Shown: positions 52,296 through 62,207, numbered from the stretch's first letter. The stretch is 64,000 bases of DNA from Nostoc sp. XA010 (GCF_020829625.1 NZ_JAIVFX010000025.1:1-64000); one strand, 5' to 3'. Translations and numbers: made by a program. Notes: generated by a model not told the origin, from the sequence alone.

Positions 52296-52547
52296 GTTTC
52301 GGTGTTTCGCGCAGTCTGTAGCAACTTCCGCCTTGCCTGCAAGAACTTCTGTCTTCATGTTTCGGTGTTTCGCGCAGTCTGTAGCAACTTCCGCCTTCTC
52401 TGTAAGAACTTCTGTCTTCACGTTTCGGTGTTTCGCGCAGTCTGTAGCAACTTCCGTCTTCTCTGCAAGAACTTCTGTCTTCACGTTTCAGTGTTTCGCG
52501 CAGTCTGTAGCAACTTCCGTCTTCTCTGTAAGAACTTCCGTTTTTCC
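52296..52547. repeat. Four tandem copies of a 63-bp unit
   Basis: GTTTCGGTGTTTCGCGCAGT begins units at 52296, 52359, 52422 and 52485. Variation is limited to a few bases per unit. The length is a multiple of three, so two plus frames and one minus frame are open through the array; the minus frame gives a 21-residue unit rich in Lys, Glu and Ala (KTEVLAEKTEVATDCAKHRN). No spacers, so not a CRISPR array. It lies just upstream of the DUF433 gene. Confidence 0.88.
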
Positions 52548-52768
52548 TCTAGCGACTTCTCCTTTAACTCAGTGCTAAGTCATGAGTCGTGAGTAAAGAG
52601 CAACTGCGGTTATAAAAGGGAGAAGGGGAATAAAAATTGCTGAAATTACTCAAATTTTAGTTTTCTGAAGAAAAATCAACAATTTTACGCAGGACAACCG
52701 TGTAAAAAATTGTCCACTATAGAATTACTAAAAATTTAGGTTATTTTTCAGGTGAAGGAGTATTAATT

Positions 52769-53131
52769 ATGGCAAGGCACAAACGCGATTCACGTATTCT
52801 TAGCAAAGCTGAGATGCGCTTGGCAAGTATTAAATCTATCAGTCTTACTCTAGATGTAGGAGATAATTTAACGGCTAAAGATTATACAAACAAAATTGCC
52901 AGTCTCCGTCAATCTTTGGAAGCCTACAACACCACTCTCTCTACTATTGATATTTTATTAACCCAAATCACCGAAAATGAAAGAGATTTGGCAGACTATT
53001 CTGAAAAGATTTTGCTTGGTGTTGCTCATAAGTTTGGTAAAAATAGCTATGAGTATCAGATGGCTGGTGGTACTCGTAAAAGCGATCGCAAGCGTGCTGT
53101 ACGCCAAGGTGTTGTTTTGACTACCAGCTAA
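52769..53131 (+). CDS. Conserved cyanobacterial hypothetical protein
   Basis: A 120-residue soluble protein with GAAGGAG 8 bp before the ATG. It is mostly helical with a heptad-like middle (YTNKIASLRQSLEAYNTTLS) and a basic C-terminus (GGTRKSDRKRAVRQG). I recall similar short proteins in filamentous cyanobacteria but know no function. No membrane segment or signal is present. The gap before it (52548-52768) shows no gene. Confidence 0.7.
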   Translation: MARHKRDSRILSKAEMRLASIKSISLTLDVGDNLTAKDYTNKIASLRQSLEAYNTTLSTIDILLTQITENERDLADYSEKILLGVAHKFGKNSYEYQMAGGTRKSDRKRAVRQGVVLTTS

Positions 53132-53183
53132 CACCAAGACTCTTGAAAAGTCAAAGTTAAGAAGATGAGGGAGATAAAGAAAA

Positions 53184-54143
53184 TTAAGAAGATAGGGAAT
53201 ACAAAGATTTTACCCACTCCCATTCCTGTATCAAACCTTCTCTCAAGGAAACTTGCGGCTGATATCCAAGAATTTTCTTTGCTTTAGATACATCAGCCGC
53301 CGTGTGGCGCGCGTCTCCCATCGCTTTTTCTATGTGGTTTCTTTTAATTGATTTCCCAACAATTTCTTCAATCGTATCCAAGACTTCTGCTAAAATTACC
53401 CTGCTACCGCCACCGATATTAAAGATTTCTCCCACTGCTTCAGGTGTGGAGGCGGCAGCTAAATTGGCGGCGATGACATCACTAACAAACGTAAACTCTC
53501 GCGTTTGCTGTCCATCGCCGTAAATAGGAATCGCCTCATCCTGCAAAATCGATTTAAAGAACTTATGAAATGCCATATCTGGGCGCTGTTTGGGGCCATA
53601 TACGGTAAAATAGCGCAACGTCACACAGGGGACGCCAAAGTTTTTGTGATATAGTTCACATAAAAACTCCGCAGCTAGTTTCGTAATGCCGTAAGGAGAA
53701 ACTGGTTTAGGACAAATTCCCTCATGGGTAGGTAACGTTTCTGCATCACCATATATACTAGATGAAGACGCAAACACTAACCTTTTCAGGTGTTTAGCAT
53801 CCTTAGCTGCTTCTAGCAAAACTTGTGTAGCGTTAATATTTCGTTCTGTATAACCTCGAAAAGCTTTACCCCAACTTGCTCTAACACCTGCTTGCGCCGC
53901 TTGATGGTAAACTATATCAACATCTTTTAGGAGTTTTTGCCAATCTAAAAACTGCATATCTCCTTCAATTAATGTAAAGCCAGGTAACTGATGTAAATGT
54001 GCAATATTTTTACGTTTTAACATCGGATCGTAGTAATCATTGAATTCATCAATCCCAATCACTTCTTCTCCTTGTTGCAGCAATGTTTCTACAAAATGAG
54101 AGCCAATAAAGCCAGCAGCTCCAGTAACAATAATTTTAGCCAT
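53184..54143 (-). CDS. NAD-dependent nucleotide-sugar epimerase/dehydratase
   Basis: A 319-residue extended SDR. The NAD-binding motif is IVTGAAGFIGSHFVETLL (GxxGxxG, residues 8-14), followed by GIDEFNDYYDP. The catalytic part is FASSSSIYGDAE and the YGITK motif (Tyr-xxx-Lys, about 152-156). RYFTVYGPKQRPDMAFHKF is typical of UDP-glucuronate/UDP-glucose 4-epimerase-like enzymes. It would make a sugar nucleotide for exopolysaccharide or cell-envelope glycans. The precise substrate is unresolved. Confidence 0.85.
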   Translation of the reverse strand: MAKIIVTGAAGFIGSHFVETLLQQGEEVIGIDEFNDYYDPMLKRKNIAHLHQLPGFTLIEGDMQFLDWQKLLKDVDIVYHQAAQAGVRASWGKAFRGYTERNINATQVLLEAAKDAKHLKRLVFASSSSIYGDAETLPTHEGICPKPVSPYGITKLAAEFLCELYHKNFGVPCVTLRYFTVYGPKQRPDMAFHKFFKSILQDEAIPIYGDGQQTREFTFVSDVIAANLAAASTPEAVGEIFNIGGGSRVILAEVLDTIEEIVGKSIKRNHIEKAMGDARHTAADVSKAKKILGYQPQVSLREGLIQEWEWVKSLYSLSS

Positions 54144-54555
54144 GTTGTCTATTTTTCGATATTTTAATTATTTTCTATATTCACAGATTCATAATTGTAA
54201 TCAATAATCGTCATTACTTGAAGATGATTTTTTACTCAATTATTTAAATTGTTAAAAAACTATCATAAATACTTACAGCAGAATTCAGAATTCAGAATTC
54301 AGAATTCAGACGTAAAACACTCTTTATACCAGGGTAAGAGATTTAGCTTGTGTACCTCACCAATTTTAAATCTGCTGTAAATATTGTAATTATATTGGAA
54401 AAGTTTCAATGTTATTTAATCCCTCTTTTGCCACTCTGGGGAAATAAAAATTGGGGCTAAATGATGAAACCTAGATTTAGTGAGAAGATTAGCGATCGCA
54501 AGCTTATAGAAACCTTCAAAGAAAGCTCTACGTTAAAATCCTATCTGGGCAAGGG
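54144..54555. repeat. Intergenic region with a CAGAATT heptamer repeat
   Basis: CAGAATT is repeated four times from 54279 to 54306. The surrounding sequence, including GTAAAACAC shortly downstream, is similar to 9205-9250, so it is a dispersed repeat with a variable core. No gene is seen. Confidence 0.65.
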
Positions 54556-55137
54556 TTACAAATTATTCTCTACTGAAAGTGACAAAAGAGGGATAAGTCT
54601 TATTTCTTCTCTGTTCTTTGACTTCCCGTTACGATGCACAAAACCGTGTCTCTTCTTAATTGCTTTAAAAAGCTCCTTCAAATCTTCTGTAAATTCTATA
54701 TCAAAAGTGTGTTTGTACATTGGTTTAACCTTTTCTAGGTTATGCCACACTTGTGATGAGAGATATTTCTTAACTTCATCATTAATCTTATCAACCTTAA
54801 CAAATAACTCATTTAAAGAGAATTTATATTTTGCAAACTCTGGATTCGACTCAACAAATTTTCTAATTAGTACACGCTCCTTTAGAAGGGTATTAATAAA
54901 AGCATCTGATAAAAAAGTCTCTAAAGCGGTAATCACATTGATATAGAGCAATCTAAACAAACATTGCTGTACCTCATCCTTATCAAGTGTTATCATCTGA
55001 TGTAAAGGTTGTAATATGTTGGCAGTTACTTCAGCGTGAAGTAAAGCTTCAATTTTTTCTAAATCTTTTTGGAAGGTTTTATGAAAATCAGTACTTGATA
55101 GAATTATTGAAGAATAGTATTCATCATAATCATTAAG
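54556..55137 (-). pseudogene. HEPN-domain-like ORF with missing start
   Basis: The frame is open from 55137 (just after TGA at 55138-55140) to 54556, about 193 codons, but the first ATG is only at 54996 (146 residues). The upstream 47 codons (DYDEYYSSIILSSTDFHKTF, DLEKIEALLHAEV) read like protein and no ATG, GTG or TTG precedes them. The C-terminal RHGFVHRNG matches the R-x4-6-H motif of HEPN ribonuclease-type domains (MAE_28990/RiboL-PSP-like). Either the gene was truncated or it uses the internal start. HEPN proteins often serve in toxin or phage-defence modules; no partner is adjacent. Confidence 0.5.
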
Positions 55138-55179
55138 TCATTTATTGTTAAGGCAGGCATAAAGCCTGCCCATGTAATC

Positions 55180-58100
55180 CTAGTCTATCCCTTCAATTCG
55201 GTCTTCAACCTCTTGGTACAACTCGCGCAGACGATCTAAATTATCCTCGCTAGTCTCCCAATAACCGCGTCCATTCACTTCCAACAAAGTTGATACAATC
55301 TTGCGGAAAGAATGGGGATTAAGGTTCAACAACCGTTTCTGCATTTCTTCATCTTTAATGAAGGTTTCGTTAGTATCCTCATAAATCCAGTTATCCACAG
55401 CGCCGGCTGTCGCACTCCAACCTGTTGTATTCACCAACCGCTTGGAGAGTTCGCGCACACCTTCGTAACCGTGAGACAGCATCCCCTCGTACCACTTGGG
55501 ATTTAATAATTTGGTACGCGCATCCAAACGCACGGTTTCTGATAATGTCCGCACTTGGGCGTTAGCTGTAGTTGTATCTGCAATATAAGATGCTGGTTTT
55601 TTACCATCACCCCGCAGACTTGCCACTAGCTTAGTGGGATCTGAATCAAAGTAATGAGAAACGTCCGTTAAGCTAATCTCGGAAGAATCCAAATTTTGGA
55701 AGGTTGCATCAGCAGTTTTTAATGTGCTTTCAAAAATCTGCCGCGATTCATCCATGATTCCGGGGTTATCGGAATTGAAGGAGAAGGATTTCCGGTTGAG
55801 ATACATTTCCTGCAACTCGGCTTCGCTATCCCAAGTGCTGTTTTCTACCGCCAAGTTGATATTTGACGAGTAGGAACCAGAAGCATTGGAGAAAACGCGC
55901 GTCGCTGCTTGACGCAGATTAATCCCCATATCTTCAGCTTGCTGCAAAGCGTGTTTGCGAACAAAGTTCATTTCTAAGGGTTCATCCGCCTCAGCTGCCA
56001 TCTTCACCCCTTGATCTAGCAGGTTCATTTGGTTGATGAACAAGTCGCGGAATACACCAGAACAGTTGATTACCACATCAATTCTGGGGCGTCCCAACTC
56101 TTCTAGAGATATCAATTCCAACTTGTTCACCCGTCCCAAGGCATCGGGAACTGGACGCACACCCACCATCCACATAATTTGCGCTAGGGATTCACCGTAA
56201 GTTTTGATATTATCGGTTCCCCAAAGGACGCAGGCGATGGTTTCTGGCCATTTTCCTTCGTTTTCTGCCTTGTTACGTGCCAAAAGCCTATCTACAACGA
56301 TTTTGGCTGATTGGACTGCTGCTGTTGTGGGGATGGATTGCGGATCTAAAGCATGGATATTCTTACCTGTGGGCAATACATCCGGGTTGCGGATGGGATC
56401 GCCACCAGGGCCGGGTAGGATGTATTCACCTTCCAAGCCTCTGAGTAATGCCCCTAGTTCGTTGTCGGCACAAACTTGTTGCAGGCAGAATTCTAAATAT
56501 TCAAACAGGGGTTTTAGGGCTGCGCTATCAACTTTGGGATAACCTGCTTTATGCAATGATTCCACCCAAGGTTCTTTTTTACCCATGTTGAAGAAATTCA
56601 ACCGGGAAACTAGAGAAACTCGACCTTCAGCGTCAATTTGCTCATGCACAAGGGCGGTAACTGCTGCACGGGTTGCTAAGGTGATATCTTGCAATAACTG
56701 GACATCTTGTAAAATGCCTCGATCGCTATTTTGGTAAATATCGTCAATTTTACGCCCAATGCTGTTAGCAATAATTCCCGGCAAGCCTTGAATTCCTTCT
56801 TCTTGACGATCTAGACTAGCAATGTTGACGAGAGTTGCGATCGCTTCTTCTGCACTTGGCGGTTTCCCAATGACGTGCAAACCACAAGGCAGCAACCGCG
56901 ACTCGATTTCCATCAACTTGCGGTAGACGTTGCCAACAATATTATCGCGATCGTCAGTACTCATGTCTCTGGCATCGGTTTCTGGCAGGTTAATATCCTT
57001 ATCCAGATTCACGATCCGGCATTTATCCATGATGCTGTTGACAATCGAAACACCGCGTCCACTATCTTTCAAGGTTTGGTAGGAAGCAATTAATTCGCTG
57101 AGTTCCTTCAAACCTTTATACAAACCAGCATTTTCTGCCGGCGGTGTCAAGTAAGAAATTGTTTCGGCATAACTCCGACGTTTGGCAATTGTCGCTTCAC
57201 TCGGATTATTAGCTGCGTAGTAATACAAGTTGGGAATTGAGCCAATCAAGTTATCTGGATAACAATCACCAGACATCCCCATCTGTTTACCTGGCATGAA
57301 TTCCAAGGAACCGTGTGTACCAAAGTGCAGTACAGCATCAGCTTTCCAAACTTGCTCTAGGTAAGTGTAGTAAGCAGCAAAACCGTGGTGAGGACTAGCT
57401 GAACGGGAGAACAACAGCCGCATCGGATCGCCTTCGTAACCAAATGTTGGTTGGACACCGATGAAGAGGTTACCGAATTGCTTACCATAAATTAGCAGGT
57501 TTTGCCCATCGCTGTTGAGATGTCCGGGAGGTGGGCCCCAGTTTTCCTCTAGGCGTTGAGAGTAAGGGGTAAGTGCCTCATACTCAGGAACCGACATTTT
57601 GTAAGCAACGTTCAGTTCTGGGCTATTGTACTGCGCTTGAGCGTCATGGATGACTTCTTGCATCAACGCTTCGGCGGATTCTGGCAATTCTGGTAAGTCG
57701 TAGCCGTTATTCTTAAGGGCTTTCATCACCTCGTAGATTGAGCCGAATACATCCAAGTAAGCGGCGGTTCCCACGTTGCCTTTATCTGGCGGGAAACTGA
57801 AAACGGTGATGGCGACTTTTTTCTCCAGCTTCGGTTTGCGGCGGAGGTTAGCCCATTTTAAAGCGCGTTCGGCTACAGCTTCAACCCGATCGCGTAGTGC
57901 GATCGCTTTGCCTGTAGTCCCATCTCTACCTGATAAAATTATCGGCTCAATTGCGCCATCCAATTCAGGAATTGCAATTTGCAAAGCTACTTGAATAGGA
58001 TGCAAGCCTAAATCGCTATCCATCCACTCTTCTGTGGTTTGGAATACTAAGGGTAACGCCACCATATAAGGGCGGTTTAAGCGTTTGAGTGCCTCAATTG

Positions 58101-59166
58101 CCTTGGGATGGTCTTGTCTGGCTGGGCCACCGACTAAAGCAAAACCAGTCAGCGATATCACTGCATCTACCAACTGTGTGTTGGTATTTGGTTCATAGAA
58201 GTAGGCTTCCACAGGCTTGGAGAAATCCAAACCGCCAGCAAACACAGGTAATACCCGTGCGCCTAGTGCTTCCAACTCCTGCACCATTGCTACATAATGG
58301 GCATCATCCCCTGTAACTAGGTGAGTACGTTGCAATACTAAGCCGACACAGGGAGCTAAAGGATCTTTGAGATCGCTAGAAATATCCTTACGAGCTGTGT
58401 ACCAATTAAGGTACTCTCTGACATCTTCAAACATACTGGGAGCCAAAGGATGCCAAATCCCTAAATCGGGATAAACCACAGGCTGTTCGTATGTAGAAGG
58501 TGCAAAATTTTGTTTGTCTAAACCTTTAAATACGTATTTATCAGCTAGCATCAGCAAGAAGTTTTCCAGATTTTCTGGAGAACCACCTAGCCAATACTGA
58601 AAACTGAGCATGAAATTTCGGGCATCCTGTGCTTTATCCATTGGTAAAAACTTCAGCACTTGCGGCAGGGTTCGCAAAAGCTTCAGCATCCCATCTTGGA
58701 ATCCCGCACCGGATTTTTCTTTGCGTTTCCGCATGAATTGCGCGATCGCACTTTTTGACTGACCCAACTGTGCCAAAGAAAAGCTGCCCATTTTACTCAG
58801 GCGCATTACTTCTGGCATCGAGGGAAAGACAACAGAAACGTCTAGATGATCGCGGTGTGGTTCTACTGCTGCTACTACTTTCTGTGCTAAGTCTTCGATA
58901 AAAATGAGGGAAGCGATGAAGATATTCGCACTCTCAATTTCTCGTTTGAACTCCTCATAGTTCTCTGGGTCGCGGAGTTCCTCAATCAAGTACCCACTGA
59001 TTTCAATCGCCAAGTTGGGATTGTTCGCGTTAATCGTGCGAACCGCTTGCGACAAAGCACTCTGGTACTGGGACTCAAGCACGACATAGACCACCTTGAT
59101 TAAATTACGTCCGCGTAAGTTATCAGGCGCAATGTGTCTAATGGTGGACTTGACGTGTGTGAACAT
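55180..59166 (-). CDS. chlH: Magnesium chelatase subunit H
   Basis: A 1328-residue protein, the usual length for ChlH. It binds protoporphyrin IX and, with ChlI and ChlD, inserts magnesium in the first committed step of chlorophyll synthesis. The N-terminal MFTHVKSTIRHIAPDNLRGR and the cobaltochelatase CobN-type core (AVLHFGTHGSLEFMPGKQMG, about 620; HALDPQSIPTTAAVQ, about 940) are intact, as is the C-terminal SHGYEGVRELSKRLVNTTGW. A GGAG lies about 10 bp before the ATG. No other chl genes are in the window. No frameshift or insertion was noticed. Confidence 0.96.
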   Translation of the reverse strand: MFTHVKSTIRHIAPDNLRGRNLIKVVYVVLESQYQSALSQAVRTINANNPNLAIEISGYLIEELRDPENYEEFKREIESANIFIASLIFIEDLAQKVVAAVEPHRDHLDVSVVFPSMPEVMRLSKMGSFSLAQLGQSKSAIAQFMRKRKEKSGAGFQDGMLKLLRTLPQVLKFLPMDKAQDARNFMLSFQYWLGGSPENLENFLLMLADKYVFKGLDKQNFAPSTYEQPVVYPDLGIWHPLAPSMFEDVREYLNWYTARKDISSDLKDPLAPCVGLVLQRTHLVTGDDAHYVAMVQELEALGARVLPVFAGGLDFSKPVEAYFYEPNTNTQLVDAVISLTGFALVGGPARQDHPKAIEALKRLNRPYMVALPLVFQTTEEWMDSDLGLHPIQVALQIAIPELDGAIEPIILSGRDGTTGKAIALRDRVEAVAERALKWANLRRKPKLEKKVAITVFSFPPDKGNVGTAAYLDVFGSIYEVMKALKNNGYDLPELPESAEALMQEVIHDAQAQYNSPELNVAYKMSVPEYEALTPYSQRLEENWGPPPGHLNSDGQNLLIYGKQFGNLFIGVQPTFGYEGDPMRLLFSRSASPHHGFAAYYTYLEQVWKADAVLHFGTHGSLEFMPGKQMGMSGDCYPDNLIGSIPNLYYYAANNPSEATIAKRRSYAETISYLTPPAENAGLYKGLKELSELIASYQTLKDSGRGVSIVNSIMDKCRIVNLDKDINLPETDARDMSTDDRDNIVGNVYRKLMEIESRLLPCGLHVIGKPPSAEEAIATLVNIASLDRQEEGIQGLPGIIANSIGRKIDDIYQNSDRGILQDVQLLQDITLATRAAVTALVHEQIDAEGRVSLVSRLNFFNMGKKEPWVESLHKAGYPKVDSAALKPLFEYLEFCLQQVCADNELGALLRGLEGEYILPGPGGDPIRNPDVLPTGKNIHALDPQSIPTTAAVQSAKIVVDRLLARNKAENEGKWPETIACVLWGTDNIKTYGESLAQIMWMVGVRPVPDALGRVNKLELISLEELGRPRIDVVINCSGVFRDLFINQMNLLDQGVKMAAEADEPLEMNFVRKHALQQAEDMGINLRQAATRVFSNASGSYSSNINLAVENSTWDSEAELQEMYLNRKSFSFNSDNPGIMDESRQIFESTLKTADATFQNLDSSEISLTDVSHYFDSDPTKLVASLRGDGKKPASYIADTTTANAQVRTLSETVRLDARTKLLNPKWYEGMLSHGYEGVRELSKRLVNTTGWSATAGAVDNWIYEDTNETFIKDEEMQKRLLNLNPHSFRKIVSTLLEVNGRGYWETSEDNLDRLRELYQEVEDRIEGID

Positions 59167-59762
59167 GCTTCTTTGGCTCCTTTGATGCGTGTTCTCTGAA
59201 GGAAGTTACTAGCGGCATCATCAGCCACAGGTAACTTTGTGATTTTTAGGCAATATGTGTTTTTTATCAGAAAACGCTTGCCCAGTGGGCATTTTATCGT
59301 GTATCTGATACAAATCGATATAAAAAACGAAATATTTCTTTGTAATTGTTGACTATCTTTAAAAGTACCCACTCACTTGTTTGTAAATTTTTTGTAATAC
59401 TTATTTTTAATAGTTAAATAACTATTTAGCGATTTTAAGTCATTTAAAAAATTAAAGTCTGATGAAAAGTTAGAAAATGGGCGAAATATTTATGAATGGC
59501 TCGATGATGCGGGGTATAAGAATCAGTCGATAAAGGTTTCAGGCTTAGATTTATCGCCTGATAAAGCAGCTGTTAATATAACTAATATAAATATTTAAAA
59601 TAGTAAGATAGTATTTTTGATTAGTATGAAAATTCCAACTTCTCAATATTTAGATTTTTTGGAAGATGAATTAAATAATTTAAAATTTAGATAATTGTAA
59701 AAGCAATTAATATTAATTTTCTGCCTCAGTCAGACCATGCTTGATAAGCAAACAGGGTAAAA
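59167..59762. other. 596-bp A/T-rich region with gene remnants
   Basis: It holds the chlH leader and promoter (right-to-left) and an open plus frame without a start codon at 59422-59598, which encodes LKSDEKLENGRNIYEWLDDA and related residues and looks like the tail of a lost gene. A 21-codon ATG frame at 59627-59692 follows. I recognise no family in either. Confidence 0.45.
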
Positions 59763-60023
59763 ATGAACTATAAAATTTCTCGCCATGCACAGATAGAGAT
59801 GGAGCGAAGAAATATACCTCAAGCTTTAGTTGAATCTGTTCTTAATGCTCCTGGGCAAGTAGTCTCAGAAAAGGAAGGCAGAAAAGTCTACCAGTCAAAA
59901 ATTGACTTTGGTAGTGGGAAAACATTCTTGCTGCGCGTTATCGTAGTAGATGATATTGACCCAGCAGTTGTAATAACCGTATATAAAACTAGTAAGATTG
60001 AAAAATACTGGAGAGAAATATGA
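59763..60023 (+). CDS. DUF4258 protein (putative toxin)
   Basis: An 86-residue protein. The DUF4258 signature is clear at the N-terminus (ISRHAQIEMERRNIPQALVE: His, Met/Arg-rich helix) followed by beta strands (KVYQSKIDF, TFLLRVIVVDD, VVITVYKTSKIEKYW). The fold is related to RelE/BrnT toxins. Its stop overlaps the next ATG by four bases (ATGA, 60020-60023), a standard toxin-antitoxin-like coupling with the DUF2283 gene. Confidence 0.8.
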   Translation: MNYKISRHAQIEMERRNIPQALVESVLNAPGQVVSEKEGRKVYQSKIDFGSGKTFLLRVIVVDDIDPAVVITVYKTSKIEKYWREI

Positions 60024-60217
60024 AAATTACCTATAACCCAGAAGTAGATATATTAAGAATTATATTGAGTGATGTACCTATAGAGGATAGTGACGAAGAA
60101 AAGCCAGGGGTAATTTTAGATTACGATGAAGACGGAAATATTATCGGGCTAGAAATATTAGATGCTTCCAAAAGAATCGATAATCCACGTTCCCTAGAGT
60201 ATTCGATTTCTACATAA
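60020..60217 (+). CDS. DUF2283 protein (putative antitoxin)
   Basis: A 65-residue protein with the DUF2283 pattern: MKITYNPEVDILRIILSD, VILDYDEDGNIIGLEILDAS. DUF2283 proteins accompany DUF4258 proteins in many cyanobacteria and are treated as antitoxins, though this is not widely tested. The acidic character (pI low by eye) suits binding to a basic partner. Followed by a 77-bp gap with a HIP1-like site before the next gene. Confidence 0.8.
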   Translation: MKITYNPEVDILRIILSDVPIEDSDEEKPGVILDYDEDGNIIGLEILDASKRIDNPRSLEYSIST

Positions 60218-60294
60218 TTGATATGTATTGTATTAGATTACAGCTTTTCTTGCCCTTTAAGCGATCGCGAACTTGCTGAATGTACGATTAACTA

Positions 60295-61566
60295 ATGACT
60301 CACGTAGATATTCTCATCCTTTCAAATGGCCCAGGTGAAGTAACAACTTGGGTGCGTCCAGTAGTCAAGGCGTTGCGGCAAGAACTAGGGAATGACCCTT
60401 CTTTAATAAGGATTTCTGTGGTATTATCGCCTTGCTCAAATGCTAGTGGTAAAGAAGCTGCGATCGCTCTTTCTTACCCAGAAGTAGATAGAGTACAGCC
60501 AGCAGAGCATTTTTGGCAATTTTTGCTTTGGGGTAAAACATTTGATAATTGGGACTGGAGAAGTCACGGTGTAGTTGTTTTCCTCGGTGGCGATCAAATT
60601 TTCCCCGTAGTCATAGGCAAAAAACTCGGATATCGCACAGTAGTTTACGCTGAATGGTCAGCCCGTTGGCATAACTGGATTGATCGCTTTGGCGTAATGA
60701 AAGCTGAAGTTGCTGCGGGTGTCCCCCAGAAATATGCTCACAAATTCACCGTTGTCGGTGATTTGATGGTAGAAACACAAGAACAAGTCAAAACTGCCTA
60801 CTCCCTACTCCCTACTCCCCACTCTCCAATCATTGGTTTACTCCCTGGTTCAAAAGCTGCAAAATTAGCCCAAGGAGTACCATTAGGTCTAGGCATTGCT
60901 GAATACGTTCATGCAAAAAGACCTCAAACTAAATTTGTGATTCCTCTAGCCCCAACTTTGGATTTACAAACTTTAGCTAGTTTTGCCGATCCCCAAAAGA
61001 ACCCTATTGCTGAAACATTTGGCTTTGGCGGCGCTTCTTTAGTTGTCCCAAAGGATGCTACAGTCAAGGCATTTCTCAAAACAACAACAGGCTTAACTGT
61101 GGAACTGTGGCAAGAAAACCCTGCATATCACTTATTATCCCAGTGCTGTCTCTGCTTGACTACGGTGGGGGCAAACACTGCCGAACTCGGTGCTTTAGGA
61201 ATGCCAATGATTGTTTTGCTGCCAACACAGCAACTTGATGCCATGCGTGCTTGGGATGGTTTACCTGGTTTGTTGGCAAATCTGCCAGTGGTAGGTACGC
61301 CCTTTACCAATGTGATTAATTGGTTATTCCTAAGATTTGTGAGACGCAAAGGTTTATTAGCATGGCCAAATATCTGGGCACAGGAAGAGATAGTGCCAGA
61401 ACTTATGGGTAAACTTCAACCGCAAGAAATTGGGGAAATGGTTTTAGACTTATTAGCCCATCCAGAAAAATTGGCTCATATCCGCGCCAAACTCCGTAAT
61501 ATTCGTGGTGAAAGCGGTGCAGCCCAGAAGATAGCACAGATTGTTGGTGAGGAAATTGGGAAGTAG
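60295..61566 (+). CDS. LpxB-like glycosyltransferase (lipid-A-disaccharide synthase-related)
   Basis: A 423-residue GT-B-type protein. Motifs LILSNGPGEVTTWVRPVVKA, FLGGDQIFPVVIGKKLGYRT, VVGDLMVETQ and IIGLLPGSKAAKL parallel LpxB, as does CLTTVGANTAELGALGMPMI near residue 290. This cyanobacterial LpxB-related family is distinct from true LpxB and its lipid substrate is not certain. Around residues 165-177 the sequence SLLPTPHSP is encoded by the CTACTCC-type low-complexity repeat (60798-60827), an apparent in-frame insertion between two conserved blocks. Confidence 0.8.
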   Translation: MTHVDILILSNGPGEVTTWVRPVVKALRQELGNDPSLIRISVVLSPCSNASGKEAAIALSYPEVDRVQPAEHFWQFLLWGKTFDNWDWRSHGVVVFLGGDQIFPVVIGKKLGYRTVVYAEWSARWHNWIDRFGVMKAEVAAGVPQKYAHKFTVVGDLMVETQEQVKTAYSLLPTPHSPIIGLLPGSKAAKLAQGVPLGLGIAEYVHAKRPQTKFVIPLAPTLDLQTLASFADPQKNPIAETFGFGGASLVVPKDATVKAFLKTTTGLTVELWQENPAYHLLSQCCLCLTTVGANTAELGALGMPMIVLLPTQQLDAMRAWDGLPGLLANLPVVGTPFTNVINWLFLRFVRRKGLLAWPNIWAQEEIVPELMGKLQPQEIGEMVLDLLAHPEKLAHIRAKLRNIRGESGAAQKIAQIVGEEIGK

Positions 61567-61613
61567 GGGGAGTGGGGAACAATTCAAAATTATTCCTTCA
61601 CTTTCTTCTCTAC

Positions 61614-62000
61614 CTAATCGGAAGATTCTCCATCCCTGCGCCCAAGTTCATAAATGCCAGCGCCCATACAAGCTAATATACCTGTACTAATTCCCCAACT
61701 TTCACCTAAACTAATTTCCAAAACCCAGTTACATAAAGCACCAACTACCAAAAAAGGCACAATGCTAAATAATGAAGCGTAGAAAGAGTTTTGGGATTCT
61801 CTGGCTTTACGAGTCTTTTCAAATTCTGACTGGCTGGTATAAAGCGATCGCTCGGCAAAGTTAAACCAGCGATTAAGTTGCTCGATTACCCATTCATTGA
61901 CTCTTGATAAACCTAGATATAGGGCCAATGACCACAAACTCGCTCCGGCGATCGCGATCGTGTCTAACTCAAAGCGGAAAGGCAAAATTTCAGTCAGCAT
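61614..62000 (-). CDS. Hypothetical membrane protein
   Basis: A 128-residue protein with hydrophobic segments at about 16-32, 74-93 and 98-118. Between the first and second lies an amphipathic, charged stretch (ERSLYTSQSEFEKTRKARES). I recognise no family. It is convergent with the LpxB-like gene and shares its strand with mutS, 207 bp away; that gap (62001-62207) shows no gene. Confidence 0.65.
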   Translation of the reverse strand: MLTEILPFRFELDTIAIAGASLWSLALYLGLSRVNEWVIEQLNRWFNFAERSLYTSQSEFEKTRKARESQNSFYASLFSIVPFLVVGALCNWVLEISLGESWGISTGILACMGAGIYELGRRDGESSD

Positions 62001-62207
62001 TGCTTATGGGAGTCCTGCAAAGGGTTGACTTTAGCTTTTAGTAGATGCTAAATAAACCTCTTGTGCAATTTTAAGCATAAAGGTTAACCAGATTTCAACT
62101 ACTTGGCAAATTTCCTGCTCTTCTAAGCTAGTAGTCTTTCAGTTGTATAAGGTTGCAGTGTGTTATTTGTCATAGCAAAATCGAGAAACAGCCGCATCCT
62201 TAGTATA

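Noticed and set aside
52296..52547. CRISPR array
   Set aside because: Units are contiguous 63-mers with no unique spacers; no cas genes are nearby. The 21-bp and 84-bp arrays fail for the same reason.
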